Below are positions 41,307 through 51,808 of a stretch of DNA of 64,000 nt, one piece after another. A program made the position numbers and the translations under genes. Source of the stretch: Glycomyces albidus (lineage in GTDB: Bacteria; Actinomycetota; Actinomycetes; Mycobacteriales; Micromonosporaceae); the NCBI RefSeq assembly GCF_009451885.1, contig NZ_WIAO01000008.1, positions 1-64,000 on the forward strand, read 5' to 3'. Position 1 is the stretch's first letter, and each line of letters starts with the position of its first letter. The notes under the pieces were generated by a model. It made no database searches. It saw only the letters and a program-made list of their open reading frames with translations, and was not told the DNA's origin.

Positions 41307-42431
41307 TCATTGGCCTGTCAGCTGTTCCAGCTTCGAGCGGTCGGCCGGCGGGGCGGCCGCCGCGTACTTCTCGAGCGCCTCGAGGGCCTCGGTGGTCAGC
41401 TCGGCGGGCACCTCGACGTCGACGGTGACGAGCAGGTCGCCCTTGCCGGGGACGCCGCGGCCCTTGACGCGCAGCACCCGGCCGGTCGGCGTGCCCGGCG
41501 GGACCCGGAGGGTCACCGGGCCGTCGAGCGTGGGCACCTTCACCTTGGCGCCCATGGCGGCCTCGGGGAAGGACACCGGCAGCCGCAGCGTCACGTTGTC
41601 GCCGTCGCGGGCGAACAGCGGGTGCGAGCGGACGGTCACGCGGACCAGGAGGTCCCCGGCCGGTCCGCCGCGCTCGCCCGGAGCACCGCGCCCGGCGAGG
41701 CGGATCGTCTGGCCGTCGCCGATCCCGGCGGGGATCCGGACGGTGATGACGCGGTCCTTCGTGGTCGCACCGGTGCCGCCGCAGTCGGCGCACGGGTCGG
41801 TCACGACGGTGCCGGTGCCGTCGCATTCGGGACACGGCTGCGCGAAGCTGAACGCGCCCTGGTTCTCGGTGACGAGGCCGCGGCCGGAGCAGCGCGGGCA
41901 GGTCGTGGGGGCCGTGCCGGGCCTGGCGCCCGAACCGCGGCAGGTCTCGCACTCGCCGGGGGCGCGCATCCGCAGCTCCGTGGTCGAGCCCTTCACGGCG
42001 TCGGCGAAGGCCAGGGTCACGTTGGTGCGCAGGTCGTTGCCGCGCGCGGCGCCGCCGCGGCGCCGCTGGCCCGCGCCGCCGCCGAACAGGCCCCCGAAGA
42101 GGTCGGAGAACCCCCCGGACGCGGACCCGGCGTTGCCGAACAGGTCTTCGAGGTTGATGCCGCCCGCGGCGTGCGCGCCCCCGAAGCCGCCCCGGCCCGA
42201 CTTCATCAGCTGGATCTGGTCGTACTCCCGGCGCGACTTGTCGTCGTGCAGCACCGAGTACGCCTCGGAGATGCCCTTGAACTTCTCCTCGGCGTCGGCG
42301 TGCGCGTTGTGGTCGGGGTGCCACTCCCGCGCCAGCTTCCGATACGCCTTCTCGATGTCCTTCTTGGAAGCGTCCTGCGGTACGCCGAGCACGGCGTAGA
42401 AGTCCTTCTCGAGCCACTCCTGCGATGCCAC
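41307..42431 (-). CDS. dnaJ: Co-chaperone DnaJ
   Basis: A 374-residue type I Hsp40. J-domain (5-70) with the HPD motif in AREWHPDHNAH; Gly/Phe-rich linker (FGGAHAAGGINLEDLF ... FGGLFGGGAG); four CxxCxGxG zinc repeats (CETCRGSG, CPRCSGRG, CPECDGTG, CADCGGTG); and the beta-sandwich client-binding C-terminus. It loads substrates onto DnaK. Located after grpE, 102 bp apart, with a hairpin between. Confidence 0.97.
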   Translation of the reverse strand: MASQEWLEKDFYAVLGVPQDASKKDIEKAYRKLAREWHPDHNAHADAEEKFKGISEAYSVLHDDKSRREYDQIQLMKSGRGGFGGAHAAGGINLEDLFGNAGSASGGFSDLFGGLFGGGAGQRRRGGAARGNDLRTNVTLAFADAVKGSTTELRMRAPGECETCRGSGARPGTAPTTCPRCSGRGLVTENQGAFSFAQPCPECDGTGTVVTDPCADCGGTGATTKDRVITVRIPAGIGDGQTIRLAGRGAPGERGGPAGDLLVRVTVRSHPLFARDGDNVTLRLPVSFPEAAMGAKVKVPTLDGPVTLRVPPGTPTGRVLRVKGRGVPGKGDLLVTVDVEVPAELTTEALEALEKYAAAAPPADRSKLEQLTGQ

Positions 42432-42493
42432 GGGACGCCTCCTTCATTCCTGTAACGGGTCCGGACCCGGTCCTCGCCCTCGTCCTGCCGCCG

Positions 42494-42530
42494 ACCGCCC
42501 GGACCCCGCGATGCGCGGGGCCCGGGCCGG
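42494..42530 (-). terminator. Hairpin between grpE and dnaJ
   Basis: CCCCGCG and CGCGGGG flank ATG with longer outer complementarity (CGCCCGG / CCGGGCCGG type). It follows the grpE stop on the minus strand by a few bases. Without a U-tract it may be an attenuator or processing site inside the operon. Confidence 0.45.
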
Positions 42531-42533
42531 CGG

Positions 42534-43345
42534 CTACTTCTTCTTCTTTTTCTTGCCTTCGGGTTCGGCGTCCTCGGACGCCTCCGGCTCCTCGGCCGCT
42601 TCGGCCCCGGCGTCCTCACCGGACTCCGCGGCGCCGGCGGGCTCGACCGGTTCGGATTCGCCGTCCGCCCCGTCCGGCTCGGTCCCGGCCTCCGCGTCGG
42701 CCTCGACCGACTCGCCCTCCACGGCCTCGGCCTCGGGGGCCTGCGGCTCGGTCTCGGGCTCCGGTTCCTGGAACGGCTCCTCGTCCGACGGCTCCGCGAC
42801 CGCGACCAGGGCCGGACGCAGCAGCTTGTCGCCGAGGCGGTAGCCCGAGCGCATCACGTCGATGCAGGTCGGGCCGTCCACGTCCGGCATCTGCATGTGC
42901 GCGACCGCTTCGTGGATCTGCGGGTCGAACGGATCGCCCTTGAGCCCGAACGACTCCAGGCCGTGCTTGGCGAGCGCGTTGGAGAGCTGGTCCGCGACGG
43001 ACGCGAAGGGGCCGTTGAGGTCCCCGTGGTTGCGGGCCCGGTCGAGGTCGTCGAGCACCGGCAGCAGGCTCTGCAGCACCCCGGCGGTCGCCAGCTCGCC
43101 CGCGCGGGCCTTGTCCCGCTCGACGCGCTTGCGGTAGTTCTGGAACTCCGCGGTGACCCGCTGGAGGTCGCGGGTGCGCTCCTCCAGCGTCGCCTGGAGG
43201 ACCAGGACCGCGTCGTCGGCGGCCTGGCCGTCGTCGGAGGCGGCGGCCAGGATGTCGTCGACCGTCAGCTCGCCGTCGCTCGAGTCGCCCTCGTCGGGCT
43301 GCTCGGGCGGCTGCGCGTCTTCGGCGTCCTTCTTGTCCTCTGCCA

Positions 43346-43346
<1 letters not shown>
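42534..43346 (-). CDS. grpE: Nucleotide exchange factor GrpE with long acidic tail
   Basis: A 270-residue protein. The GrpE core is at about 45-185: coiled coil (LQATLEERTRDLQRVTAEFQ then NYRKRVERD) and beta head (LGDKLLRPALVAVA). It replaces ADP on DnaK. Residues 187-270 form an 80-residue Glu/Pro/Ala-rich tail ending in KKKKKK. Usual GrpE proteins end soon after the beta domain, so the tail is extra. The start overlaps the dnaK stop by 1 bp. Confidence 0.95.
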
Positions 43347-45190
<1,844 letters not shown>

Positions 45191-45259
45191 GTTGATCTCC
45201 TGATGTAGTCGAACAGAAATGTCTCTGTCTCAAGCGGCCGGGCGGGAACCCCGAACCAA

Positions 45260-45280
45260 GTTGAGCCGGATAGACTCAAT
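45260..45280. promoter_or_regulatory. HAIR operator 1 (HspR site)
   Basis: GTTGAGC-N7-ACTCAAT matches the HspR consensus CTTGAGT-N7-ACTCAAG at 11 of 14 positions, 70 bp before the dnaK start. Confidence 0.8.
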
Positions 45281-45338
45281 GTTCATCCGGTCGGTATCGA
45301 CTGTCAAGGCGATCACTTGGATTGTGATGAAATGCACT

Positions 45339-45365
45339 AAAGTTGAGTCGGTCCGACTCAACTTT
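45339..45365. promoter_or_regulatory. HAIR operator 2 (HspR site)
   Basis: A perfect 27-bp palindrome, arms AAAGTTGAGTCGG and CCGACTCAACTTT about a central T, containing GTTGAGT-N7-ACTCAAC. It lies between dnaK and the upstream gene's stop, 15 bp from that stop. Confidence 0.85.
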
Positions 45366-45379
45366 GCGTCACGGGCGCA

Positions 45380-45814
45380 CTAGCGGGCCGTGGCGGGCGC
45401 GCCTCCGGCGGCCTCGCAGCACTCGGTGAGCAGGTCGTCGGCGATCTTCCAGGTGTCGCAGGGCCACGCCTGGTTGCAGGAGGCGCAGTCGATGCCGAGG
45501 AGCTGCTCGGGCAGGTGGTCGCGCCACATCGCGGCGGCCAGGTTCCAGCCGGTGATCTCGGGGATCCCGGCCGGCGCCTCGAGCGGCGGCGGGGATTCGA
45601 GGGAGAAGAGCTTCGAGGGCTGCTCGCGGCGGGCGCGGCGCGAACGCGCCGGGATCGGGACGACCATCGACCCCTGCCCGGAGGCGGGGGCCGGGGGTTC
45701 GGCGGTGTGGCGCGAGCGGCGAGGCGGAGCGGTGCGTTCCTGTCGCGGCAGGCCGCGCCCCTCGGGCGCTTCCGCCTCCTGCGCCGCCGGCCTCGCTGAA
45801 TGCTGCATGCTCAC
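45380..45814 (-). CDS. Hypothetical protein with Cys-rich C-terminal motif, 144 aa
   Basis: The first 80 residues are basic and Pro/Arg-rich (probably disordered). The conserved-looking part is the C-terminal 60: ITGWNLAAAMWRDHLPEQLL, then GIDCASCNQAWPCDTW and LLTECCEAAGG. Pairs Cx2C and WPC suggest a small metal or redox site. I do not recognise the family. It ends just upstream of HAIR operator 2 and reads toward dnaK. Internal Met residues could be later starts. Confidence 0.55.
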   Translation of the reverse strand: MSMQHSARPAAQEAEAPEGRGLPRQERTAPPRRSRHTAEPPAPASGQGSMVVPIPARSRRARREQPSKLFSLESPPPLEAPAGIPEITGWNLAAAMWRDHLPEQLLGIDCASCNQAWPCDTWKIADDLLTECCEAAGGAPATAR

Positions 45815-46298
45815 GCTATCTCCTCATTCGCCTTCGCTTCCGTGCCTGCGTACTCCTCTATCCGGATTAACGGTCGAGCAGCCCGAGAGGACACGGGATG
45901 AGCACTCGGCACTCTAGTCCTCCCGCGCCTTTCGGAATTCGAGTCGAACTCGCAATCGATCGCGCATCACATGGAACGGGAATGCCGCTCCCGTTTCGGA
46001 GGCGGCCGCGGCGCATCGGGAGTAGCCTGGAGCGGTCGTGTCCAAACGCCCGCGGCGCAAGGGAACCGTGGCGGCCATTGCGCAATGGAAAGCCTTGCGG
46101 GACAAGGGATTCGGGAATGGACTCCCGTGAATCGGCCACCGTTCTCCAAGAAACGTAACGCGTGCCGCATTCGCGGTCGGCATACGGACGTTGAGCTGGC
46201 ATTTCGGCCTTGTAACCGAACCCAACGGCGGATTAACTTTGGGTTACCACGTCCGTTATGTCTAGAAACGACCTTTTCGCGTATGGCATCATTGGAAT
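45815..46298. other. 484-bp divergent intergenic region, no gene seen
   Basis: Base composition is less GC-rich than the neighbours and the short frames here lack codon bias. A GTAACC...GGGTTAC pairing (46215-46250, TTGTAACCGAACCC and TTTGGGTTACC) may be an operator for the gene at 46299. Nothing else can be supported. Confidence 0.4.
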
Positions 46299-46835
46299 AT
46301 GCAGTCTCCTTCAGAAGAAGTACAATGGACGGTTGACGGTGGATTGATCACTCCCTACTTCGAGAGCAAGACCACCCTCGTCCGAAGCGCGGGGAGCGAA
46401 CCCCAGCGCGACCACGTCTACCTCTACGGCCTGGAGCTCAAAGGCGACGGCGAGATCGCACTGCGCCTGCGTCCCGAGCACCGCCACCAGCACGCCGAGG
46501 CCTCGCTCGCCATCCGCGTCGACGAGTCCAACTGGGTCCGCACCGGCGCGGAGTACCTCGGCGGGCAGCACCTCATCAGCACCGTCACCACCCGCGGGCG
46601 CACCGACTGGTCGCTGTTCCCCGTGGACACCGAGTCCGACGAGATCTGGCTGCGGCTCATCAGGTCCGGCGACACCGTCACCGTCGCCCACGCCGACGAC
46701 GGCGTGGACTACACGACCATCGCCTCCACCTACCTGCCCGGCGGCGTCCCCGCCATGGCCGGCATCGCCAGCACCCGGCCCGTCGCCGAGACCTTCTGGG
46801 ACGCGGCCCTGGACCTCGACATCGACCTCGACTGA
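46299..46835 (+). CDS. DUF1349 concanavalin-like protein, 178 aa
   Basis: The protein reads WTVDGGLITPYFESKTTLVR ... RLRPEHRHQHAEASLAIRVD ... STVTTRGRTDWSLFPVDTES, the beta-sandwich pattern of DUF1349, related to concanavalin-like carbohydrate-binding folds. The family often has unknown or sugar-related function. There is no signal peptide. It converges with the GH48 gene across two large hairpins. Start ATG 46299. Confidence 0.75.
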   Translation: MQSPSEEVQWTVDGGLITPYFESKTTLVRSAGSEPQRDHVYLYGLELKGDGEIALRLRPEHRHQHAEASLAIRVDESNWVRTGAEYLGGQHLISTVTTRGRTDWSLFPVDTESDEIWLRLIRSGDTVTVAHADDGVDYTTIASTYLPGGVPAMAGIASTRPVAETFWDAALDLDIDLD

Positions 46836-46880
46836 CCCCCGCGAAGCGTTCAGCGGCCCGGCAGTGGGGTGCCGGACGCC

Positions 46881-46942
46881 GCTGAGCATAGAGGTCGGGT
46901 CCGCCCCGAACCGGTCCACCGGGCCCGACCTGTGTGCTCAGC
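46881..46942. terminator. Long imperfect stem-loop between DUF1349 and GH48 genes
   Basis: GCTGAGCATAGAGGTCGGGT and the GGGCCCGACCTGTGTGCTCA segment near 46921 form about 22-bp arms with three mismatches. Convergent genes end on both sides. Confidence 0.65.
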
Positions 46943-46962
46943 ACCGAACGCGAGCAGCGCGA

Positions 46963-46998
46963 GGCGCGGCCGGCCGCATCACTGCGGCCGGCCGCGCC
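46963..46998. terminator. Perfect 16-bp hairpin after GH48 gene
   Basis: GGCGCGGCCGGCCGCA and TGCGGCCGGCCGCGCC with loop TCAC, 23 bp after the GH48 stop. Confidence 0.75.
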
Positions 46999-47021
46999 GT
47001 TCACTGCTCCTGACGCCGCTC

Positions 47022-49634
47022 CTACTCGAAGAGCGAGGCGTAGGTCTGGAAGGCCGTCGCGACCTCCACCTGGTGCCAGTAGCGGTGGTAGTTGAACTCC
47101 GGCGCGGGGCCGGTGCAACCACCGTCGATGTACGCCTGGACCTGGTCCCAGCCCTCGAACTCGGTCATGAACGACCGGGTCTCGATGAAGGTGACGCCGT
47201 TCTCGAGCACGTCGCCGTTCGGCATGGTGCCGGTCCAGCCCGGCGGGATGTAGACCTCGTCGCCGAAGCGGCAGTAGTCCGCCCGGGCCTCGGTCTGGGT
47301 CACGCCGATGCCGTCGTTCGCGGCCCACAGGGAGTCCAGCAGGTTCGCGGCCGCGGTCTGCGAGGCCGTGTCACCGCTGGCGGCGGCGTGGTACGACAGG
47401 ATCTTCGCGAACGCCCCGGCCACACCCGGGTCCTTCGACATGTTGATCACCGAGGCGGACAGGCCCGCTCCCGGCTCGCCGTTCCATTCCAGGTCGCCCG
47501 GCAGGCTGTAGTCGGTCGCGCTGATCTCGCTCTCCGACAGCGCCCAGGCCACCCACTCGTCGAGCAGGTCGCAGGCGCGGGCGTCGCCGGTGGCGTGGCA
47601 GTACTGCGCGACGCGGTCCATGCCCCAGACCTGGAAGCCGAACCAGCGGTTCGACGGCGGGTCGTGCCACACGGGCTGCTCGTCGTAGTACAGGCCCTCG
47701 AACTCGGCGTTCGTGGTCGGCGTGCCGTAGTTGCCACCCCAGTTGTTGGTCGCACCGCCCGCGATCGCGCCGGCGCCCGGGGAGCCCTGCGGCACCTGGA
47801 GCCACTCGAGGAACTCGAGCTGCTGGTCCAGGCTGGCCGCCCAGTCGTCGTCCGCGGTCGGCGAGGCCGGGGCGAGGCCGCCCTCGGAGAGCGCGTACGC
47901 GGCCATGACGTTCTGGTAGCCCTGGTGGACACCGGAACCGCCGATGCGGAACGACCAGTCGCCGTTCATGCCCGCGCCCCAGGAGTAGTACCAGGAGAGC
48001 AGGTAGTGGAACGAGTTCTTGCCGCTGCCGTCGGGGCAGTTGTTGATCCCGATGCAGTCGCCGGCGATCTGCTTGAAGTACTTGTCCGCGAACGCGTACC
48101 GCAGGAAGTCGCCCATCTTGGAGGCGTTGTCGAGCGAACCGGAGATCGCCGTCTCCTGGCCCTGCGCCTCGGCCCACTGCTGGGCCATCCACGCGACCTG
48201 GATGGCGCGCGCGTCGGCGTCGGGAGCGGCCGTGTACCGCTCCTGGCGCGAGTACTGCGAGTCGCCCACGAACAGGTCCAGGAAGCCGTTGGGGCCGCCG
48301 AAGTCGAACGTCTCGCACGAGGGGTGCGCGACGGTCTCCCACGTCGACTCCGAGGAGCCGCGCTGGAACGTGTTCATGTACGCGGGCTCGGTGGTCCCGT
48401 CGCCGCACTCGCCGAAGCCGTAGGCGTTGTCCACGTCCAGGATCCAGTGCATGCCGTAGATCTGGTTGGAGCCGTAGGTGTTCCGCAGCTCCTGGCCCAG
48501 CGGGTCCGACCCGACCGAAGCGTTGAAGTCGAGCTGCGTCGGGTAGTCCGTGACGTCGCCCGACTCCGGCGCGTACGACGCCGGCGAGGCCGGGTTGTAC
48601 GAGGTCGGGTTCAGGTCCGGGATCGCGTACTGCTCGGTGATCTCCCACGACTCGTTGTAGCCCGACCAGTCGCCGGTGACCTGGCCGTAGGCCGCCTCCA
48701 GCCACTGGAGGTAGCTCAGGGCCTCGGAGGTCGTCTCGTGGCCGTAGTCCGGCGCCTCGACGATGAGCTCCTCCACCGAGTGGTAGGGGACGCCCGTCTC
48801 GTGCAGGTACGGCGAGTCGGCACCGGTGAGCTGGTCGTACATCTCGAGGAAGCGCTGCTCGTTCTCCGTCACCTCGCCCAGGTCGGCGACGGTGACGGTG
48901 ACCTGGAGCGAGTCGTACCCGGGGGACGCCACGGTGAACGTGGCCGACTCGCCCGCCTCGGCGCCGGCGGCGGCGCTGAAGACGACCGGCTTGGGGTTGG
49001 TGTCGCCGGCCGCGAAGGACAGCGAGGCACCCGAGGACACCGAGATGTCGGTCGAGCCGGAGGTGCGGGTGGTGGTCACGGTCGCGGCCGCCTCGGTCGC
49101 GGCCGAGAAGCCGACCTCGATCGAGGAGGTGGAGCCGGCGTCGACGACCACGTTGGCCCGGTCGACCTCGAGCTCGGGCTCGACCGGCTCCTCGCCGTCG
49201 CAGGACTCGCCGTTGACGGTGATGCCCGTCGGCGCGGTCGAGGCGCCCGAGCCGATGAAGCCGAAGACCTCGCGGCTCTGGCCGGACGCGATCGAGCCGT
49301 TCCAGCCGACGTCCGAACCGGAGAAGGTGGTGCCGCTCTGGCTCCAGTCCACGTTCCACGCATTGGAGACCCTGGTGCCGGCCGGGAACTCCCATTCGAT
49401 GTCCCAGCCGTTGAGCCCGGCGGTCCCCGCGGTGAGGACCACGTTGGCCTGGAAGCCCGAGCCCCAGCTCGAGACGACGTTGTACTGGACGCCGCCGCAG
49501 TACTGGGCGGCGAAGGCCGACGGCGCGGCCACCGCGGCGAAGGTGCCGACGAGCGCGATCGGCAGCGTGACCGCCGCCGTCCGACGCCATCGGCGGCCCC
49601 GCCGGCGCGGCGGGGCCAGGTTGTCGGAATCCAT
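47022..49634 (-). CDS. Secreted cellulase: CBM2 plus GH48
   Basis: ATG 49634 follows GGGAG by 8 bp. The 870-residue precursor has a signal peptide (AAVTLPIALVGTFAAVAAPS, cleavage after AFA), a CBM2 cellulose-binding module (QYCGGVQYNVVSSWGSGFQA ... WNVDWSQSGTTFSGSDVGWN, two conserved Cys), an Ig-like Ala/Thr linker domain (about 148-250), and a complete GH48 catalytic domain. The catalytic Glu is in YGHETTSEALSYLQW; other signatures are YGMHWILDVDNAYGFG and FIETRSFMTEFEGW. GH48 enzymes release cellobiose from chain ends of crystalline cellulose. CebR-like boxes lie upstream, and the cellobiose importer is divergent. Confidence 0.96.
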   Translation of the reverse strand: MDSDNLAPPRRRGRRWRRTAAVTLPIALVGTFAAVAAPSAFAAQYCGGVQYNVVSSWGSGFQANVVLTAGTAGLNGWDIEWEFPAGTRVSNAWNVDWSQSGTTFSGSDVGWNGSIASGQSREVFGFIGSGASTAPTGITVNGESCDGEEPVEPELEVDRANVVVDAGSTSSIEVGFSAATEAAATVTTTRTSGSTDISVSSGASLSFAAGDTNPKPVVFSAAAGAEAGESATFTVASPGYDSLQVTVTVADLGEVTENEQRFLEMYDQLTGADSPYLHETGVPYHSVEELIVEAPDYGHETTSEALSYLQWLEAAYGQVTGDWSGYNESWEITEQYAIPDLNPTSYNPASPASYAPESGDVTDYPTQLDFNASVGSDPLGQELRNTYGSNQIYGMHWILDVDNAYGFGECGDGTTEPAYMNTFQRGSSESTWETVAHPSCETFDFGGPNGFLDLFVGDSQYSRQERYTAAPDADARAIQVAWMAQQWAEAQGQETAISGSLDNASKMGDFLRYAFADKYFKQIAGDCIGINNCPDGSGKNSFHYLLSWYYSWGAGMNGDWSFRIGGSGVHQGYQNVMAAYALSEGGLAPASPTADDDWAASLDQQLEFLEWLQVPQGSPGAGAIAGGATNNWGGNYGTPTTNAEFEGLYYDEQPVWHDPPSNRWFGFQVWGMDRVAQYCHATGDARACDLLDEWVAWALSESEISATDYSLPGDLEWNGEPGAGLSASVINMSKDPGVAGAFAKILSYHAAASGDTASQTAAANLLDSLWAANDGIGVTQTEARADYCRFGDEVYIPPGWTGTMPNGDVLENGVTFIETRSFMTEFEGWDQVQAYIDGGCTGPAPEFNYHRYWHQVEVATAFQTYASLFE

Positions 49635-49674
49635 TGTGGCTACTCCCTGAGCGTGGGTGGTATGTCCGTTTTCA

Positions 49675-49688
49675 TGGGAGCGCTCATG
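49675..49688. promoter_or_regulatory. CebR-like box 1
   Basis: TGGGAGCGCTCATG matches the Streptomyces CebR box TGGGAGCGCTCCCA at 11 of 14 positions and lies 41 bp before the GH48 start codon. Confidence 0.7.
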
Positions 49689-49739
49689 CCGGGTTCGTGG
49701 TCCTTGAATCGCACGAGTGGAACGAATCGGACCGAGATG

Positions 49740-49753
49740 CGGAAGCGCTCCCA
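49740..49753. promoter_or_regulatory. CebR-like box 2
   Basis: CGGAAGCGCTCCCA matches the CebR box TGGGAGCGCTCCCA at 12 of 14 positions; about 105 bp before the GH48 start. Confidence 0.75.
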
Positions 49754-49991
49754 GGCCATGCTCCCAAGCGCGCACCCTTGATGTCAATACATTGACATCT
49801 CTAAATTTCTCCTCGGGCGAGGCAAACCGTTGCCATTTGCCAGGTATTTTCCCTGCTAATTAAGCTGGTATTCCTGGTTCATAGTTATGGATTCGCGACC
49901 TTCGATTCGCACGTCGTGATCACGAGGGCAACGATGTCGTAACGACCCTCACACCCGGGCTTGCGCCATGGAACACGCTCCCGTACGATCC

Positions 49992-50005
49992 TGGTATCGC
50001 TCCCA
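49992..50005. promoter_or_regulatory. CebR-like box 3
   Basis: TGGTATCGCTCCCA matches the CebR box at 12 of 14 positions; 152 bp before the cebE start. The remaining 49754-49991 stretch is AT-richer and promoter-bearing, with no gene seen. Confidence 0.75.
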
Positions 50006-50156
50006 AGGGCGATCGCCTCGGCGGTTTCAGTCCGCGGGCCGCCGTCCACGCGCGGCGGCCCGCACCACCCCCGCCTTGTGCGCCAACGCGAAGAGTCCCT
50101 CAAACCCCTCTTGAACACAAAGGCGCCGCCGAGGCGCCCGGAAGGAAACCGCAAAG

Positions 50157-51500
50157 ATGCATCTCCTCAATCGCAGGAACGGCAAGGTCGCCCTGGCGGC
50201 CGCCGCCGCGGGCGCGCTGGCGCTCACCTCCGCATGCAGCGGCGACGGCGACGACGCCGAGGAAGCCGGCACCAACGCCGACGGCCAGATCGTCCTCACC
50301 GTCTCGCTCTTCGGCACCTTCGGCTACACCGAGGCCGCCCTCGAAGCCGAGTACGAAGCCGCCAACCCCGACATCGACGTGGTCTTCGAGGGCGACGGCG
50401 TCAACTTCGACGCCGAGTACCGCCCCAACCTCGAGACCGCCCTCGAGACCGGCTCCGGCGCCGGCGACGTCGTGGGCATCGACGAGCAGGCCTCGCCGCA
50501 GCTGTTCAACAACCCGGACCTGTGGTACGAGCTCTCCGACTACGAGGACCGCGAGGGCGACTACACCGCGCGCACCTGGAACCTCGGGCACACCCCGGAC
50601 GGCGGCCTCGTCGGCCTCGCCACCGACATCGGCGGCATGGCCATGTGCTACCGGAACGACCTGTTCGCCGAGGCCGGCCTGCCGACCGACCGCAACGAGG
50701 TCGCCGCGCTGTGGTCGACCTGGGACGGCTTCAAGTCCGTCGCCCAGACCTTCGTCGACTCCGGCGTCGACGCCGCCTTCCTCGACAGCCCGACCCAGCT
50801 CCAGAACCTGCTGCTGGGCCAGCTCGCCGGCCAGGGCGACGGCAAGATGTACGTCGACAACGACGGCAACCTGACCCTCGACTCCGCCGCGGCGACCGAG
50901 TCGGTCAACACCGTCCTGGAGCTGCACGAGATGGGCGCGATCGGCAACTTCGCCTCGTGGTCCGAGGAGTGGAACGCCGGCATGGCCGAAGGCGGCTTCG
51001 CCGTCATGCCCTGCCCGGCCTGGATGGCCGGCGGCGTGATCCAGCCGACCTCCGGCGAGGAGAACGCCGGCAAGTGGGACATGGCCCCCGCGCCCGGTGT
51101 CGCCGGCAACTGGGGCGGCTCGTTCCTCGCGGTCCCCGCGCAGTCCGAGCACCCGGAGGAGGCCGCTGCACTGGCCTCCTGGCTGACCGCCCCCGAGCAG
51201 CAGATCAAGGTCTTCGAGGCCGTCGGCAACTTCCCGTCCTCGCCTGCGGCGCAGGCCGACCCGAAGGTCGCCGGCTACACCAGCGACTACTTCTCGGGCG
51301 CCCCGGTCGGCGAGATCATCGGCGCCTCGATCCAGTCGTTCGAGCCGCTCGAGTACTCGTACTACCACCCGCCGGTCAAGGGCGCGGTCGAAGGCGTGCT
51401 GAACGGCGTCGCCGACGGCACGTTCACCATCGACCAGGCGCATGAAGAGATCCAGGCGGCCGCTGAGGAAGCGGTCGAACTGGCCGGCTCGGGGCTCTAG
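50157..51500 (+). CDS. cebE: Cellobiose ABC importer, substrate-binding lipoprotein CebE
   Basis: A 447-residue lipoprotein with signal peptide MHLLNRRNGKVALAAAAAGA and lipobox LTSAC (C27). It is a family 1 extracellular solute-binding protein: LTVSLFGTFGYTEAALEAEY, DVVGIDEQASPQLFNNPDLW, WSEEWNAGMAEGGFAVMPCP. These are typical of CebE/NgcE-like sugar binders. GGAAGGAAA precedes the ATG. It heads cebEFG-bglC-cebR, opposite the GH48 gene, so the ligand is most likely cellobiose and cellotriose. A hairpin after the gene separates it from the permeases, allowing excess binding protein. Confidence 0.93.
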   Translation: MHLLNRRNGKVALAAAAAGALALTSACSGDGDDAEEAGTNADGQIVLTVSLFGTFGYTEAALEAEYEAANPDIDVVFEGDGVNFDAEYRPNLETALETGSGAGDVVGIDEQASPQLFNNPDLWYELSDYEDREGDYTARTWNLGHTPDGGLVGLATDIGGMAMCYRNDLFAEAGLPTDRNEVAALWSTWDGFKSVAQTFVDSGVDAAFLDSPTQLQNLLLGQLAGQGDGKMYVDNDGNLTLDSAAATESVNTVLELHEMGAIGNFASWSEEWNAGMAEGGFAVMPCPAWMAGGVIQPTSGEENAGKWDMAPAPGVAGNWGGSFLAVPAQSEHPEEAAALASWLTAPEQQIKVFEAVGNFPSSPAAQADPKVAGYTSDYFSGAPVGEIIGASIQSFEPLEYSYYHPPVKGAVEGVLNGVADGTFTIDQAHEEIQAAAEEAVELAGSGL

Positions 51501-51510
51501 CCCCGCCGGG

Positions 51511-51545
51511 TCCGGCCCGGCGGAACCTGCCTCCGCCGGGCCGGA
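51511..51545 (+). terminator. Perfect 14-bp hairpin between cebE and cebF (attenuator)
   Basis: TCCGGCCCGGCGGA and TCCGCCGGGCCGGA flank ACCTGCC, 10 bp after the cebE stop. No U-tract follows, so partial read-through or 3'-end protection of cebE mRNA is likely. Confidence 0.7.
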
Positions 51546-51644
51546 CCACGTGCCGCCGCCCCATCGGGCCGGCGGCGAACGGTTCCCAGCATCCGTTCGC
51601 CGCGACCCCCAGGACCGGCCCGCACCCCGGCGGCACCGTGTCGG

Positions 51645-51666
51645 CCCCCCCCCCCCCCACCCCCCG
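51645..51666 (+). repeat. Poly-C tract in cebE-cebF gap
   Basis: Fourteen consecutive C, then AC and more C (CACCCCC), inside the 308-bp intergenic region. No other run of this length occurs nearby. The rest of the gap, besides the hairpin at 51511, carries the cebF ribosome site (AAGGAAGG at 51796). Confidence 0.8.
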
Positions 51667-51808
51667 CGGGGCGGCGCCCCCCCACTGCACACCGCCCCCA
51701 GCGGAGGCGCCGCCCGCCCGATACGGCCGTGCGGCACCACGGCACGCAGGAGATCCGCAGGCGGGCGGCGCGGCAGGCGTCACCGCGACCGTCCCAAGGA
51801 AGGCCCAC

